Below, one piece after another: positions 1 through 15,319 of a DNA stretch of 64,000 bases. The stretch is from the NCBI GenBank assembly GCA_029706075.1, contig JAINUG010000087.1, positions 1,426,001-1,490,000 on the forward strand. The letters run 5' to 3'. Position numbers and translations under genes: made by a program. The first letter of the stretch is position 1. Each line of letters begins with the position of its first letter. The notes under the pieces were generated by a model. That model did not search any database. It saw only the letters and a program-made list of their open reading frames with translations, and had not been told where the DNA came from. The stretch comes from Aldrovandia affinis (lineage: Eukaryota; Chordata; Actinopteri; Notacanthiformes; Halosauridae).

Positions 1-947
1 GTAATTAATAACTAATCAGGAATGAATGACTAATCCATTCATGTTCGGTCTCTTTCAAAAGGGCTACGAACGGTGATTACTTTTATAGTAATATCTTACG
101 GTGCTTAGCCCTGCTTTTGATAACCTAGAGATATTTTAGGAAAATTATCTTTAAGACCATAGATGAGCAAGCCCTTGCCATGAATAATCCCAGCCCCTTC
201 AGTGCTTTAACTTCATCCAATCAGGGTTCACATCTTCCACCCTTCCGGGTGAAGGAGCCTAATTATATCACAGGAGAGGAGGGCTTGAGGTTTAGTTGGA
301 GTTCGGAGTAAGTCCAGTTCGAGTCCCTCCTTTCTTCTGTTCCTTTGTGCTGAAGATGGAGATTGGTTATTCTTTGGCAGGGTCTGGTTTTATCTGGTCT
401 CCCTCTGCTGGGAATTTAATCATTATAATTTCTTATTTAATGTATGCTTTTTAGTTAATAATAAGTAGTGACTACACTACACACAATTGACTGTACGATT
501 TATATTTTTGTTTCTCATTTAATGTCTTGTAAGTACCGTATTTAATAAACCTATGTAATAATGTCATCTTTATTTGCAGTTAGTTTTGACTTGTGGGTTA
601 AGTTCACCAGTTACTATTTGATTAACCTATACACACATTTGGAGGTTTAAAGAGTTATTACCTTTAATAATAATCATTTAAATTTGTCCATTTTTACACA
701 CATACAGCATTTATGAGTCTTCTGTTCCTTGTTCCCTTTGGTTATCTTTCAGAGGGGTAACCTGTCATAAGGGGGATAATTAATAGTAGACATTGGCTGG
801 ATTCAGAGCTGCCACACCCTAAAGCTGAGAAATTCAGACTTGTCCGACATCAGGGTTACGCCATTAACCATGCAGTCAAACCTGTGAAGCATATCAATAT
901 ATCAATGTTTTATATTTATTTTCATTTTTAATTTCTTATTTTTTCAG
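1..947. other. Non-coding stretch, probably phf21 intron
   Basis: I see no coding region here. The sequence is AT-rich with short runs of homeodomain-type TTAAT/ATTAA words and a GC-richer patch near 180-420. It probably belongs to the long intron that follows phf21 coding exon 2 (22080-22112, minus strand), because no later phf21 exon was found to the left of that exon. Confidence 0.4.
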
Positions 948-991
948 AGCATATTCGGGAAGCCTGCACGGCAACCAGCGCTCTTCCTACG
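948..991 (+). other. Candidate short internal exon (unidentified)
   Basis: A pyrimidine-rich tract (TTTCTTATTTTTTCAG) ends at 947 and a strong 5' splice-site match (CG|GTGAGTCAC) begins at 992, bracketing a 44-base GC-rich segment. One frame reads AYSGSLHGNQRSSYG without a stop, but the other frames are also open over so short a length. I do not recognise the peptide. The flanks to about 1270 are also GC-richer than the surroundings, which suits either a conserved exon or a conserved element. It lies on the strand opposite to phf21. Confidence is low because chance splice-like pairs are common. Confidence 0.25.
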
Positions 992-2399
992 GTGAGTCAC
1001 TTTATCGCCGTTTCCTTGGCGCTGTGTTTAAAACCGTCTCAGAGATATTTATAGCATGGCTGGCTGCTTTCTCTTAGAGGATACTGCAAACAAACCATGC
1101 CATCTTCTGGCTGCCAGGCCACAGCGAAGATAAAGATGGCGAGACATGGCACAGAGTGGGCAGACTGCATTAAAGGGCGCAGAGAGCCATGTAAACTCAG
1201 GGAAAGCGTTTGTTTGGCCGGCCCAGCAAATCCTAAGAAACATTTTTAAGGCCTGTCAGCTTGGGGTTCTTTGCAAGTCCAACCAAGTGCTTCCCCTAGG
1301 TTTAACATTCAAATGGCATATCTCCTCACGACCACTAAGAGCGGAGATATCCTGTGAGGATCGATGCTCAATGGGGTATCGCACTCATAACTCTGCCTGG
1401 TGCGGCTGCCTGCAATTATTATTTGCTGTCACCTTATTAATTAGTGATTTATAAAAACTAATTTCCGGCTGATATCAGTGATCAGCACAATGAAATGGAG
1501 CATGTAAATGACATAGCTGACAATACATTATGCGACGCCAGTAAGAAAGCCTAGCTCACAACAATGCTTTGTCTCCCTCTACAGCTGCAATGCCAGCTCC
1601 TACCTTGAGGCTTCACAGCAATGTTCACTTATAATTGCTCAGCAATAAACCCGTACGCATATACCCCCACGTCTTCAGAGGGAAACTCTGGCACAGGTCT
1701 CTAATTTGACTGGGCTCCAGGAACAACAGTCCAAGAACATTCCGTTATATATTGCAATCACTGCCCCATGTGACATCCTTTGGCTCCACAAGCGTAACGC
1801 TACCTTTTCCCTGACACCCCCCACAGGTGTTAAACGTGACACCATGGGCATTAGTAATCTTTTCTGTAAACAATGACTCACAGCCAGGTCATCATAACCA
1901 AAGACAGATATATGAAATATATATGAAGAGTCTAAAAAAGTGTTAAAAATAAAGTGTACAAGTGCTTGTAGTGACTCAATACAAGCATCACGCTGCACTT
2001 TTTTCACGATTAGATGCAACAGTCATCCCCATTGTCGTGCCCAACTATGTAAGCAGACCATACCCTCAATTAAAGATCTTTTACTGATTAGTGTCTCCAC
2101 TAATGCAATTCTTCAAAATGATGAAAAGACACCAAAAACACCCTTGACATCTTTGTGCACTTGCATTAGAAAACGTTTTATTTGGAAGACTTTGCTTTTC
2201 TAAATAAATGCCTTTGAACCATTTAACCATGACTCAAAAGATCAAGCCTTTATTCAATCTAACGTCAATGTGGTCTGTTCTCAAACTACATTAACAAAGC
2301 AAGTGCTTTTTAGCTATAATACTATTGCCTGGTCTTCTGTCCATGAAATGAACAGTATCTGCTGTGTAAGAGAAGAAAATAACGCAACACTCATAACAG
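992..2399. other. Non-coding stretch, no gene seen
   Basis: The first 300 bases are GC-richer and look like a continuation of the block around the candidate exon. The remainder is ordinary AT-rich DNA with short open frames that have no recognisable domain and no supporting splice sites. Confidence 0.4.
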
Positions 2400-2695
2400 T
2401 TATGGATAAGTGCATTGTGGTCTAAATCTACCCTCATAAAAATGTCAGTGACCACCCGTACCCAGTGGATGGGGGCATTGTCATCCTGGAAGAGACCACT
2501 CCCATCAGGATAGAAAAGCTTCACCATAGGATGAAGGTGATCACTCAGAGTGGCTTTGCATTTATTGCCATTTTCCTTGCCCTCTAAGGGGTTGAGTGGA
2601 CCAAAACCATGCCAGGAAAATGTACCCCGCACCATAACAGAGCCACCAGAACCCTTCATTTACTCAAGTGCTTGCTTTATTTTGGTAGTTACCTG
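2400..2695 (-). mobile_element. Tc1-like transposon remnant (TIR family CAGGTAACTGCC)
   Basis: The minus strand encodes a stretch of Tc1/mariner transposase, including the catalytic-region signature GLFQDDNAPIHW (second Asp of the DDE triad) at about 2450-2495, preceded by SVMVRGTFSWHG. The right boundary is clear: the terminal inverted repeat CAGGTAACTACCAAAATAA begins at 2695 next to a TA target site at 2696-2697. The left side is lost; the region after the DDNAPIH motif decays, and the expected PSQSPDLNP/E segment and 3' repeat are absent. The same family occurs at 38719-39024 and 59786-60265. It is a dead fragment. Confidence 0.85.
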
Positions 2696-2699
2696 TATC

Positions 2700-2880
2700 A
2701 TATGAATACATAATGACAAGAACAGGCCGTTTGGCCCATCTTGTTTTGTCATTTACCTACAGTATAAAGGATATCCAGCACTGCGTCCAGCCTGGACTAG
2801 ATTACCATTAGTGTCTCTGCTTTTACTACATGGCCTGGCAGGCTGTTCCACGCATTGATCGAGCACTAGTGATTGACTTA
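2700..2880. repeat. Interspersed repeat fragment
   Basis: The segment containing GGCCGTTTGGCCCATCTTG, then CAGCCTGGACTAG and CTACATGGCCTGGCAGGCTG, has the texture of an old interspersed element that I recall from other fish and vertebrate genomes. I cannot assign a family with certainty, and no ends are visible. Confidence 0.4.
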
Positions 2881-4548
2881 CTTGAAGCAGCAGTCACCCC
2901 AAAACAGAGGCCAGGAAAGAGAGCTCATTCCTTCATCCCTTGCAGAAGTTGTGCAATATTAATATTTTCTGCATAGAAGCTCAGAAATAGAACACTGATA
3001 CAACCGTGCAGTGCATCAATTGTGTGCAATCCCTAATAAATGGGTGTGATCCTTTGACCAGAAAGGCTGGGTTGCTACAGAAACACTCTTGGTAAGTAGT
3101 AGCCAAAATATAATCAGTGCAAGCTGCCCGGGGCTAAGGGATGTGCTAAGACGGAAAATAATGCAATGTGCATCTTGTATCTGTTTCCTGATGCTTAAGC
3201 AGTATTCTCACTTACGCCCCACAGTTAAAAGCAGCAGCAGAAGATACACCCTGTGGGAGACAGAGAATATCAGGGTCTACCGAAATAATCATTTTGAGCC
3301 TGTCATTCTTTAGAGGAAGACAGATTTTTTTTACCTCTAGGGTGGCATTGTGGTGGACATGATAAAGAGTGAGAGAACAAAGCAAGATAAATGGGTGGTG
3401 GGGGGGTTGTAAATAAGTGTTAATTTAGTCCACCACCGCCCCCGCCTCAAACCTACTCCCCCACCCCCACCCGAGCCCCACAAGCTAAAACCCAGATGGA
3501 ATTTACAGTATGTCATTTTAAAAATAGATATATATATATATTTATTTTTGCATACATATAGTAAAAAAATATACACGAGGGAGTAGTTTTTACACATATA
3601 ACATTTGCATATTGTCTTTTTTCTTTCTCTTTGATTCTTTGGGTCTGTCTTTCTTTATTACTTTCATCTATTAGGACCTCTCTTTAGTAATGCAGGCATT
3701 TAGTTTGGCGTTTTTGTCTCGCGATTTGGAAATGTCAGTTATTGTGATTGTCACGAAGATAAATATCTTTATTGAACTGGAAGAATCTAAAATCAAGGAA
3801 AACCTAAAATCAACATGGTACAATTGTTTCTGTGGATTTTCCTCTTTTCAAAATTGCCATATTTGTCACCTTGCTTTTGATTCAATCTTATTGTCTTCCC
3901 CGTAGACTTGAAAAGTGTCGTCTTAAATACATTATTCCAGCATCGACCCTGGGCTGCATGGGGAGAATTCAGAGGGACGGTGGGATTTTAGGGAGAAAGT
4001 GCGGCCGACAGCTCTCCACAGATTAGAGACCGCCCAGTCCCTTCAATTCTGATGATATCCATGAAATCATGAATGCATCTGGCCATGTATTGTAAAAATA
4101 TGTCAATGCCCATTAAAGCATATTAATTTTTATATAACAAGGTATTTCCATGATACATCAATGTGGGGGGAAAAGAAAATTGAATGTGCACCATTCAAAG
4201 CATAATTATTGTAATTGCGATGTGCTTGCCATTTCATACGACAAGCCCTCTTCTGTGCTGCCTCTTAAATGGCCAACTAATAAGAGATAAATAAAATGTG
4301 CCCTATAAGTTAATGGAGCAATGTGCACATGTTATCTGTAAAATATGATCTGTAAAAGCTATATATATATATATCCAAAGTGCATCACATCACAACTGAG
4401 AGGATAAATGGCAAGAGCTCAAAGGTCAGAGAAGTCCAGAATAAAAAAACATTCAAGTTCAGATCAACTCTCACAAATCTAGGTCAGCATAAGCTTTTAC
4501 AATCATGCAAAAAAGAGACTAATTGAATTCTTAAACTAATTTTTTTCA
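2881..4548. other. Non-coding stretch with simple repeats
   Basis: No gene is supported. There is a G-rich/C-rich low-complexity patch at 3398-3480, a short (TA)n at 3527-3542 and another at 4362-4374. The open frames here lack domains and are interrupted by these tracts. Confidence 0.4.
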
Positions 4549-5796
4549 GACTCAGGCTAGATTTACTAAGATAATCGCAGCGCAAAGATGGTTGCTATTT
4601 TGTTGGGGCTATTTTGCAGTCGCAAATAGCGGCACATTAATGACCAATTTACTAAGACTGGTTCTAATTATGCAATCAGTGAAATAAAACGCCCTCATTC
4701 ATTTACGGGAGGATACACCCGTAAAAAGGGTCTGAAACAACACTGTATGGCCACACATCCAGATCACACCAAGAAATGGATATGCAGCAACCAGGCACAA
4801 ACAAGTGAGGGAACAGCGAGAAAAAGAAAACATTTTACAGATCAGGAAATAAAGATATTGGTCAACAAGGTACAGCGTCACAATGCAGTATCACAGCATA
4901 GGAAACCAAACACCCAACGGAGAAGGAAAAAATGTGTGACATTCCGAAATAAATAAATTCATTAGGAATAACAAAACAAACAGTAGATGATGTAAAGAAA
5001 ACGAACAACCGATGATGTAAGGACAATATAACACGACGTTAGGGGGCGTCAAAAAGAAAAACTTTCCTACAACATAATGCGGGAAAAAGAATGGAAACGA
5101 CTAAACCTTCAATGGGAGAAGGCCACAAAGCGTCTGAAAGTAACACTGCATTCACGATTAATTCTATACCCTCCTGACCGCATACGCACAATAAGATAAT
5201 TGTTCAGAAGCGCGTTTTCATACTGCCTGCTAGCTGCTGACAAATTGGTCAATAGAAATCCTGCATCCTTTCATATCATTTTTATTTCAAGTTCTAGCAA
5301 ATAATAGGCCTATATATGCTATATAGAATATATTGAAAATTCTGACTTCTGCCGTGTTGCAACAACATTTGTGATTATTTGTTTTGCATCGTTGGGACTT
5401 CGCAAAGCACAATACAAAACAGGAATTGTGAAATACCTAGGCGACATCAGCGCTCATAAAATATTGCCTGGTTTCAAGAGTTATTAAAATTCTCACCCAA
5501 AGAGGAGAGTCGCACTCAAGGCATGCTTTAGTAATTCAGATGGAATACTTAATCGACCTAATTTACAAAATCTCCTCCCTGTTTTAGCGCATTCACCTCA
5601 GACATGCATATGCACAAACAGATTTAACTATTCATCTAAAGGAAAGTCGCAAAGTGACTTAAACCCCACAAATTACATCCTAACAGCGATTTGACTCATT
5701 GCGACCGTTTATTCAATTCGACGTAGATATTGCGACCTTGTAGCGATTTTGCGTTGGGAAAATCAGTCACAATCCTTTAGTGAATCTGCCCCTCAG
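4549..5796 (+). mobile_element. Harbinger-like element with Myb-type ORF remnant
   Basis: The ends are inverted copies of one another: CTCAGGCTAGATTTACTAAG at about 4552 on the left, and the reverse complement of AGTGAATCTGCCCCTCAGAG at about 5795 on the right, giving an element near 1.25 kb. An internal plus-strand frame at 4747-4956 contains RKRKHFTDQEIKILVNKVQ, which resembles the start of the Myb/SANT-like domain (Myb_DNA-bind_5 type) found in PIF/Harbinger accessory proteins; further Myb-like words (SLGITKQTVDDVKKK) follow just after the stop at 4956. No DDE transposase is seen. The family call rests on these two observations and is an inference. Confidence 0.5.
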
Positions 5797-7252
5797 AGCA
5801 CTATTTAATTATCGCCTTGTCCTTTGCCTCGAAGGCAGTGAAGCACAGCCAGTGTCATCATGCTCATTCAAGGTGAGGGGGCACGTGCCTCACTTTTATG
5901 CTATTTACCTTTTTTAAAGCCAAAAATATGGACGCTTTATATCAATTTTATAAATAAAACTGTTAAAACAGCAGGCTGCATATGCTACAATGGTGTTGTA
6001 ACATGTGTCTGAGGGAGCATGGAGTGAGTAGGCTAAAATTGCTCTGGTCTGGGCAATGTGTCAAATTCTATGGTTAGCGCTCATCATCTCTTGTCTGGCT
6101 ACGGTATCTTTCACTTATGAATCCCCTCTCTCCCAAGTCTGTTTTGCACTCTGCTCACTTGTTGAACTTGAGCACCTTCAGTCAATGAGCGAGATGAGTC
6201 AAGAAATATCCTAAGGTAATGTAATGTTTTGTACCATTATTTATTTTAAGTATTCATTATTCAAATACTGATATTATCAGTATAATAAAATCGCCATGAG
6301 AACAGCACTAAATACGTAAGGCGATGTTTCTAGGTAGATAGCATTGTTAGCAAATTATATGTAGCTAGCTTGCTATCTGCCTTGGGTCCCAAATACGTGA
6401 CAGATAATAGCTAGCGAGCTAGCTAATTACCGTACCCAAGTGTCAAGTGTGAAGCCGACAGTTAAGAGTCCAAATTAAATGTAGCTATCTTACTTTCTTA
6501 CACATTATTGATGTTCAAACCAGATGACCGTGAGTTCGTAAATGAAGTTATTATAAAACATATTAAAATACATTGGAAAACTCTTAAACCATCACTAATG
6601 TTAGCTAATTAGCATTCTGGCACCCCCTCTAAATAACTGGCTGCATGACACCTCTGAGCACAGTGGCTGAATTCCGTAGGGGTGTTTTATAAGCTCCGGA
6701 CTCCACCTCCCATCAGCCACTTTGGTAAACGTTCGTTGGCGCTCTGCCTTTTGAGTGCACCCCCCATATACAGTAGCCTAATGCACTCACTGCAATGACA
6801 GCGAAGATGGGAGAGCTAAAGCCATGTAAGAGTGATGGAGCATATTTTAGCACCTTCTGGTGCAGTACGATAGGAAACAGACAATTGGTGGTGCCTGATT
6901 TAGCAAACCCTCGAGGAAAAAGATTTCTCAGTTCCTGGCTTGCAGCAGGCTACAGGTGCAGGATAGTAAATGGTTGTTTGTGTCAGATCCTGTGACTCAT
7001 GCGTCATCCGTCCAACTTTAACTAACTCTATGAGTCCCAGTGCCACAGCCCCATCCTCTACGCAGTGTTTGGCGAGCCAGAACAATGTCCCTCGACTCCC
7101 CAAAGCAATCCAAGGAACGAAAAGGCTCCTGTCCCATTAAATTGTGCGCCTCTGGTAACCTGGGAGAGAGAGCCTCTACGTGACAAAAACAACAGTAGTT
7201 TGGGGCTGAGAGTGGATTCCAACTGCGGATTCTAACTGCACCATATTTTATA
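5797..7252. other. Non-coding stretch, no gene seen
   Basis: The stretch contains CTAGCTAG-rich text at 6330-6430, common in fish non-coding DNA. A short plus-strand open frame at 6795-6995 has no recognisable domain. Confidence 0.4.
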
Positions 7253-8879
<1,627 letters not shown>

Positions 8880-9600
8880 TGTACAACTGTACAACTTTTG
8901 GAAACTATAAGAGATTTTATGAGCCTATTAACGGCGTGACAGAGTCAGGGTCTCTTTTAATTACAGGGTTGAAGTAATTTTGTCAGCAGTTGTCTTTTTA
9001 TGACGAAACACCCCCTCCCCCCCGTTTGTCCAAATATAACACGGAGCATAAAAGCTACCTCCGTTGTTATTATCCGATTCAGTCGCACACTAAATAGTTT
9101 AAGGCCTGTGACGAGCGGTGGCGAAGAGCATTCGGGAGAGGAGAGGAGAGCTGAACGGGCGGCAGGACAGACAATCTAATGAACTCATCTCTGAGTGTTA
9201 GCCACTTCTGCTGGATCTTTCGGGTCGCCTGTCGTGTCCTAATCTCGTTACTCCTGGCCGGCTGTGAGATCCTATTTCCGACTATGGAGGATTTCCTGAA
9301 AATTAAATTGGCGGTAACTCATCCTCTCCTTTCTGTTGTTTACAAATAGTAACTTTCCTCAGGTGCAACCTCACCCCGTTAATCTTTCGCCAGGGTGACC
9401 CCTTTGGCAAAAGAATGAATAAAAGATCAGGAAGTAACCCGGTTAGTGCGAAACAAAGCGAGGCATGCTGGGACGACCGCTAATTAATGACCGCTGGCTG
9501 AGGAAGCAGGCACTTGAGTTCTCGAGACCGGAGAACACATTGTGAGCCGGCGAGGACAGAGAAGCGTTTCGGCCCACCTCCTTTGGTAAGAGATTGCTGT
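8880..9600. promoter_or_regulatory. Candidate conserved non-coding block
   Basis: GC content rises relative to the flanks and the text is rich in developmental-factor words (ATTAA, TAATTAATGA, GTAATTTT, CGGTTAG) without codon structure. Such texture, inside the probable long intron of a transcriptional regulator gene, suggests enhancer or CNE sequence. This is inference from composition only. Confidence 0.3.
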
Positions 9601-10794
9601 TACAACCACCGTCACATGAATTAGTGTAACATTACAATTGTGAAGTCACTTTCAGCGAAGTCATAAGTATTTGCTCTTAACATGTTCTTGTGTCTTACGT
9701 GCCACTTTTCATGGACACAAAAACATTAGAACAATATTTTTACGCATGGCAGACATTAGGATGACAGGGACTTTAGGTGATTTCACAAATATAAAAACAG
9801 ATTTTCAGACTGGAACGCCAGAGAACGAGTTTGCTACATACAAACAAACCCTTGTTATTGTCTTGTGTAAAAAGCTTATGGGTCTTTAAAAGGAAAAGAG
9901 CAAAAATTTTGTTAGAAGCCCAGCCCATAGTATATCGGCCACAGGGGAGGCGAAATAGTCAAATCCACAATGATGCGGGTATGGCCTTGGAGTGTGATGT
10001 GGCTTCTGAACAAGAGTGGGGTGGGGGGAAGGGGGAATGCAAAATGGGGGAATGATTGACTTTGCAGCAGCGATAAAACATTGGCACAACACGTGGCACA
10101 GAGGAAGTTCATCAAAGGGGGCATTGAAAAGAAGCATTAGGAAGGAAATTACTGTCCGTCTCTATAAAGCCCACTGACATTGACCATTGTCCCGTGACAC
10201 TGGGCATTGTCCCCTTGTGCTCATAATTAGATTTTAATGTGTACAAGGTTAGCCTCCATTCAGCCCTGCTGCTACAAACACACAGCTCTCCTCCGCACAC
10301 GAGCGGGAGAGATGGCTATCATCGCATTCAGCCTGCCCTGCCATTCAGGGGCCCAGCCAGATTTAATTTAGCTTTGGGTTTTTTCGTAAGGTATTTTAAA
10401 TGGGCCTAATGATTTGTTTGCGACCAATTCATCAAGGACAATGCAAATGTTGCACGGTCTGAAGGCTGGGTGCCGGTGGCGCAGCGGTCACCAGTGAGGA
10501 ACAATTGTTGATTCTAAACTGGGGGGGGGGATCAGCAATGCCAACCTTCATCAGTTTGGGTGCGCAAGTCTTTTTGTAATTTTTCTTCGCATAGAATATA
10601 CATATCCAAGTTCTACAGGTGTCTTCTTCTGTTATAATAATTGCAATTGAGTCTTGCATTCTTCTTTAATTTTATAATTATATATTATTTATATTTATTT
10701 ATAAACTAGCTTCTATAGGCTAATTGTACTTATAATCAATATCGCGTGGTACATAGAAATATGCCCACATGCCTCCAAAACACATAAAAACATA

Positions 10795-12643
10795 CAGTAG
10801 ACTTTTTATTCATACCCTTGCTAAAGATGAACAAAAGAGATCATATAAATATAATCATATCATATAAGTAATGAGGTATATTTTATGCTAAACAAATTCA
10901 GAAATATCCAAACCTACATTGTTTACAATTGTTCAGAAAAACATATTGTTTTATTCATTTTTATTTTTTTCTCCAGAAAACATCTGGATCACATTATTCA
11001 TACCCCTAACTATTCTTTTAAAAAAATCCAACAAAAACAAATCTTCATAAATATACAACTTATTTGAAGTTCATTGGAAGGTTATGTAACTATACAATGG
11101 CATACAATAGTTTCCTGTTTCCCTAGGGTATAAAAAAGAGGGAACACATGTTTGAAATATTGTTTTTAGCCATCATCATGGTGAATGGCAAAAAAACTCC
11201 TTGAAAGCATCAGACAAAACATTATTGACCTCTACAGATCAGGAGATGGCTACAAAAACCTAACAAGTTAAAAGATACCGCTTTCCATTTTTGTGTCAAT
11301 TATTGGGAAGTTTAAGGCCACTGGGACAGTGGCCAACCTCCCAGGTAGAGGATGCAAGTCTATCTTGCCCCCATGTGTAGTGAGACGGATGGTTTGAGAG
11401 GCAAAAATAAATCCAAGAGGCACAGTTCAAGATCTCCAAAACAACCTGGCATCTTGGGGTTACAAGGTGTCTAAAGCTACCATTCGACGATGCCTACATG
11501 ACAATGGCCTTATGGCAGAGTTGCAAAAGGATGCCTCTTTTGAAGACAATTCTCCGTAAAATGCATTTTGAATTCGAACTACATCTGAACTACAATTGGA
11601 ACCGTATCTTGTGGCTGAATTGAGCTTTTTTGACATGCACATCAGTGCTATGTTTGGCGTCCAAAGAATGCAAGTAATGTTGAAAAGCACCTCATGCCTA
11701 CGGTGAAACATGGTGGTGGATTTTGCTTTGGGGTTGTTTTGCATCCACAGGCCCTGGGGCCCTTATTAAAATATAAGGAACCATGAACTCCAGCATGTAC
11801 CAAAACATTTTGCCCAAAAACCTTGTTCCCTCTGCCAGGAAGCTACATCTTGGCCGCAAATGAACCTCCCAACAAGACAACGATCCCATACATACGTCCA
11901 AAGAAACTAAGAAATGGTTGACAGAGCACAAGATCAATGTCCTGATGTGGCCATCTCAGTCTCCAGACCGGAATCTAATTGAACATTTGTGGTTTGAACT
12001 CAAAAAAGCAGTCCACAAACATCAACCCAAGAATCTGAAGGAACTAGAACAATTCTGCATGGAGGAATGGTTGAAGATCCCCCCCCAAAAAGTTCAATAA
12101 CCTCGTACAACACTACAGAAGGTGACTACTTGCTGTTATAATGGCCAAGGGAGGAACCACAATGTACTAATAACCGCTTGAATAACTGGACCAAGGGGAT
12201 AGATTTTATTAAGGCCTTAATTTAGGCCCTTATTTATAACCTTTGTTTAAATGGCATTATACTGATGGAATCGCATTATAATATTTGTATTCTACATGGT
12301 ATAACCCCCCCTCCCTTGTATTTTTCCTGTTTTATCTCTTTATCCATAAGTGTTTAGGCATATTTGTACATGTGTGTAGTGTCATGTTCTTGTGTCTGTT
12401 TTTTGTTCAATAAAAAATATATTAGCCAAAATTTTTTACTAATAACCGGGGTGTGAATATTTGTGATTCTTGATTTCTCTGTGGAAAAAAATATAATTTG
12501 TGATTGTGGTTCGTGCTAATGCATTATTATTAAAGAATACAATTTTCTGATTTTATTTTGCATAAAATATACCTCATTAGTTATTTTATACAATCTATTT
12601 TGTTCATCTTTATCAAGGGTATGAATAGAAATGGAGCCGACTG
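10795..12643 (+). mobile_element. Full-length, inactive Tc1-like transposon
   Basis: Both ends are present: the left end starts CAGTAGACTTTTTATTCATAC at 10795 after a TA at 10793-10794, and the right end is its inverted counterpart ending GAGCCGACTG at 12643 followed by TA. The terminal repeats are long, about 200-270 bases each. Between them the plus strand carries a Tc1-type transposase split by frameshifts and stops. It starts with RQNIIDLYRSGDGYK near 11213, passes the catalytic segment near 11880 ([10 protein letters not shown]), and ends with the [14 protein letters not shown] motif inside the frame at 11918-12100. The 1849-bp length is typical of the family. A truncated sibling with matching terminal sequence lies at 52988-53725 on the other strand. 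Confidence 0.93.
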
Positions 12644-13322
<679 letters not shown>

Positions 13323-13471
13323 GTAAGAAAACTAGACCCCTGTATAAGAGCATCCCAAACAGGTCCCACTCTGCTATAGCAGTTACCCATCATTCAAATA
13401 GAATTTAATATAATTTTACACAAATAGCTGTAGCATTTACCCAGCCTCTAATGTGTGTATTCCCTGTCATT

Positions 13472-13477
13472 TGAATA

Positions 13478-13525
<48 letters not shown>
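13472..13525. repeat. (AT)n microsatellite
   Basis: An alternating AT tract, nearly pure from 13482 to 13525. Confidence 0.95.
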
Positions 13526-13528
<3 letters not shown>

Positions 13529-13679
13529 GTCGCAGTAATAGTAGCAATTCACAGACTGATAATAATTCATTTGCATAATGCTTTATCTCAACCTCAGTGA
13601 AAAGAAAAAAGGAATAAAAGTAACCAGCTTCTGAGAGCAAGTTTCTCACAGACGATCAACCCGACTAAGTGCATTTCAC

Positions 13680-14625
13680 TTTGATGGCGTAAAGAAAGTA
13701 TGGAGAGAGAGCAGAGCCCGTCACTGTTTCCCTTCCCCGGAGTCTGCCAGGGGCTGCGGCCGGAGCTGTGCCATGTCAGCACTCCTGCGCGGGAGCTCTG
13801 TGGAAATTGCTACTGTAACTGGCCATTAGGGCCGCGCGGGCTGAAGGATGAGCCGCGTCTTTCGTCGTTATCACGTGAAGGTACCGCTTAGAACCGGTGC
13901 CCACGATCTGTTTACAGCACTCTTCCGAGTGGGCCCGCCCCTTAAGAGTTTTACCATTTATTTTACAAGGCGCGTTCTGTCACGCGCCAGCAAAAGACAA
14001 AACACAGTGCGTCCGGCCTTCCCTATTTAAAGCACGATCGGAACAATGGGGAGAGAAAGGATAAACGGTCGCGGGAGGGGCAAGAAGAGACGATGTGCAG
14101 GGATGCTCTACTTCCTCGTGAGATTGGCTTCCTCGCCTGCCTTCCTGCTGGTGCCGGGGCAGAAGAGTCCCGGAGGAACAGCTGAGCCCGAGTTCTGAAA
14201 CAGCGCTTGTAATTACACGGGGAACTTTTAAAAGCCTCCTAGTCAGGATTAAAGAGAGTCAGCAAAACATGGACGACATGCATGGCCTGAGGTCCAAAGA
14301 GCTCGAAGGGGAGATTTATAGTCCTGGGAGGTTTCCAAGACCCTGGTATTACTCTCCGGCGATGTGTGAATGCCCTTTGCATGCCCCTGTCCTTCTGCCT
14401 TGCCTCCTCTCTGCTAGGAAGCCTCGGTCAAGGGCCGCAGCGTGGGCATGAAGCCCAACCGAAACTCTACACTCTCTCTGGGGCCTTACTGACAACTCCA
14501 GGCCCAGGCTTCTCGGGAAACAGGCCCGAGAGCTGCCTTTCTCAGGGATGGCATTCAGAGAAGCAGGGCCTGGCGCTAGTTCCCAGCTGGTAGAACTGGA
14601 GGACTACAGCTAACACAGGAGCATG
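13680..14625. promoter_or_regulatory. Candidate conserved non-coding block, GC-rich
   Basis: After the AT tract the base composition changes abruptly to a GC-rich stretch with CpGs, such as GGGCCGCGCGGG near 13830 and GGCGCGTTCTGTCACGCGCC near 13969. Several short overlapping open frames are present but none shows a domain or consistent splice sites. Inside the probable phf21 intron it could be an enhancer cluster or an unannotated non-coding first exon. Confidence 0.3.
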
Positions 14626-14627
14626 CA

Positions 14628-14653
14628 GATACACACAGACACACAGACACACA

Positions 14654-14702
<49 letters not shown>
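14628..14702. repeat. (CAGACA)/(CA)n microsatellite
   Basis: A compound tract starting with ACACAGAC repeats and passing into pure CA. Confidence 0.95.
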
Positions 14703-14705
<3 letters not shown>

Positions 14706-15319
14706 CACACATGCATGTCAGTCCAGAAACTCTGATTAGTCTTCATGTACCAAGTAAAAAAAAGAACAAGGCAGGAATAGGCCATGGGTATATACCCTTT
14801 CAGTCAGGTACCCTATATTCTTGTTCTTGTTTTTGTTTATGTTTTCCTCTAAAAAAAAAAATCAAAAAAAAAAAGACTTCTAATTAGTTTTTTACATACA
14901 AGTATGGTGTGTGGTTTTTGGCAAGGCAATGAAATGCAAAGTTTTTTGTATGGACAAAAAAACAGACAAAACATTTCCCAACATTTCCAACAATAGATTC
15001 TGTCCCCTGTGCACTGATACTTGGGATCAGTAAAAAACAAAAAAACAAAATCACTTAATGGTTGGTGTTAGAATCAGCAGGGGTAAGCTGACCCGAAGTC
15101 TGAAAACACACACAGCCCCGTGAAATCCACAGACAGAGCGATGCGGGGAGAAAAAAGGATGGAAAGAAAACTTGGGAGGAAAGGAAGGAAAACAAACAAT
15201 AGTTTTTTTCCCAGCTAAATGCCACAGCAGGTTGAGTGAAGCAAGGAAGAGCTTGGAGTTAATCTCCCGCCTGGAAGACAAAGACACACCAGCCAAACTT
15301 TGTAAACCTCCCACATAAT

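Noticed and set aside
10467..10500. Possible SINE head (GGTGCCGGTGGCGCAGCGGT)
   Set aside because: A box A-like word is present but there is no box B or tail after it, so it is too short to support.
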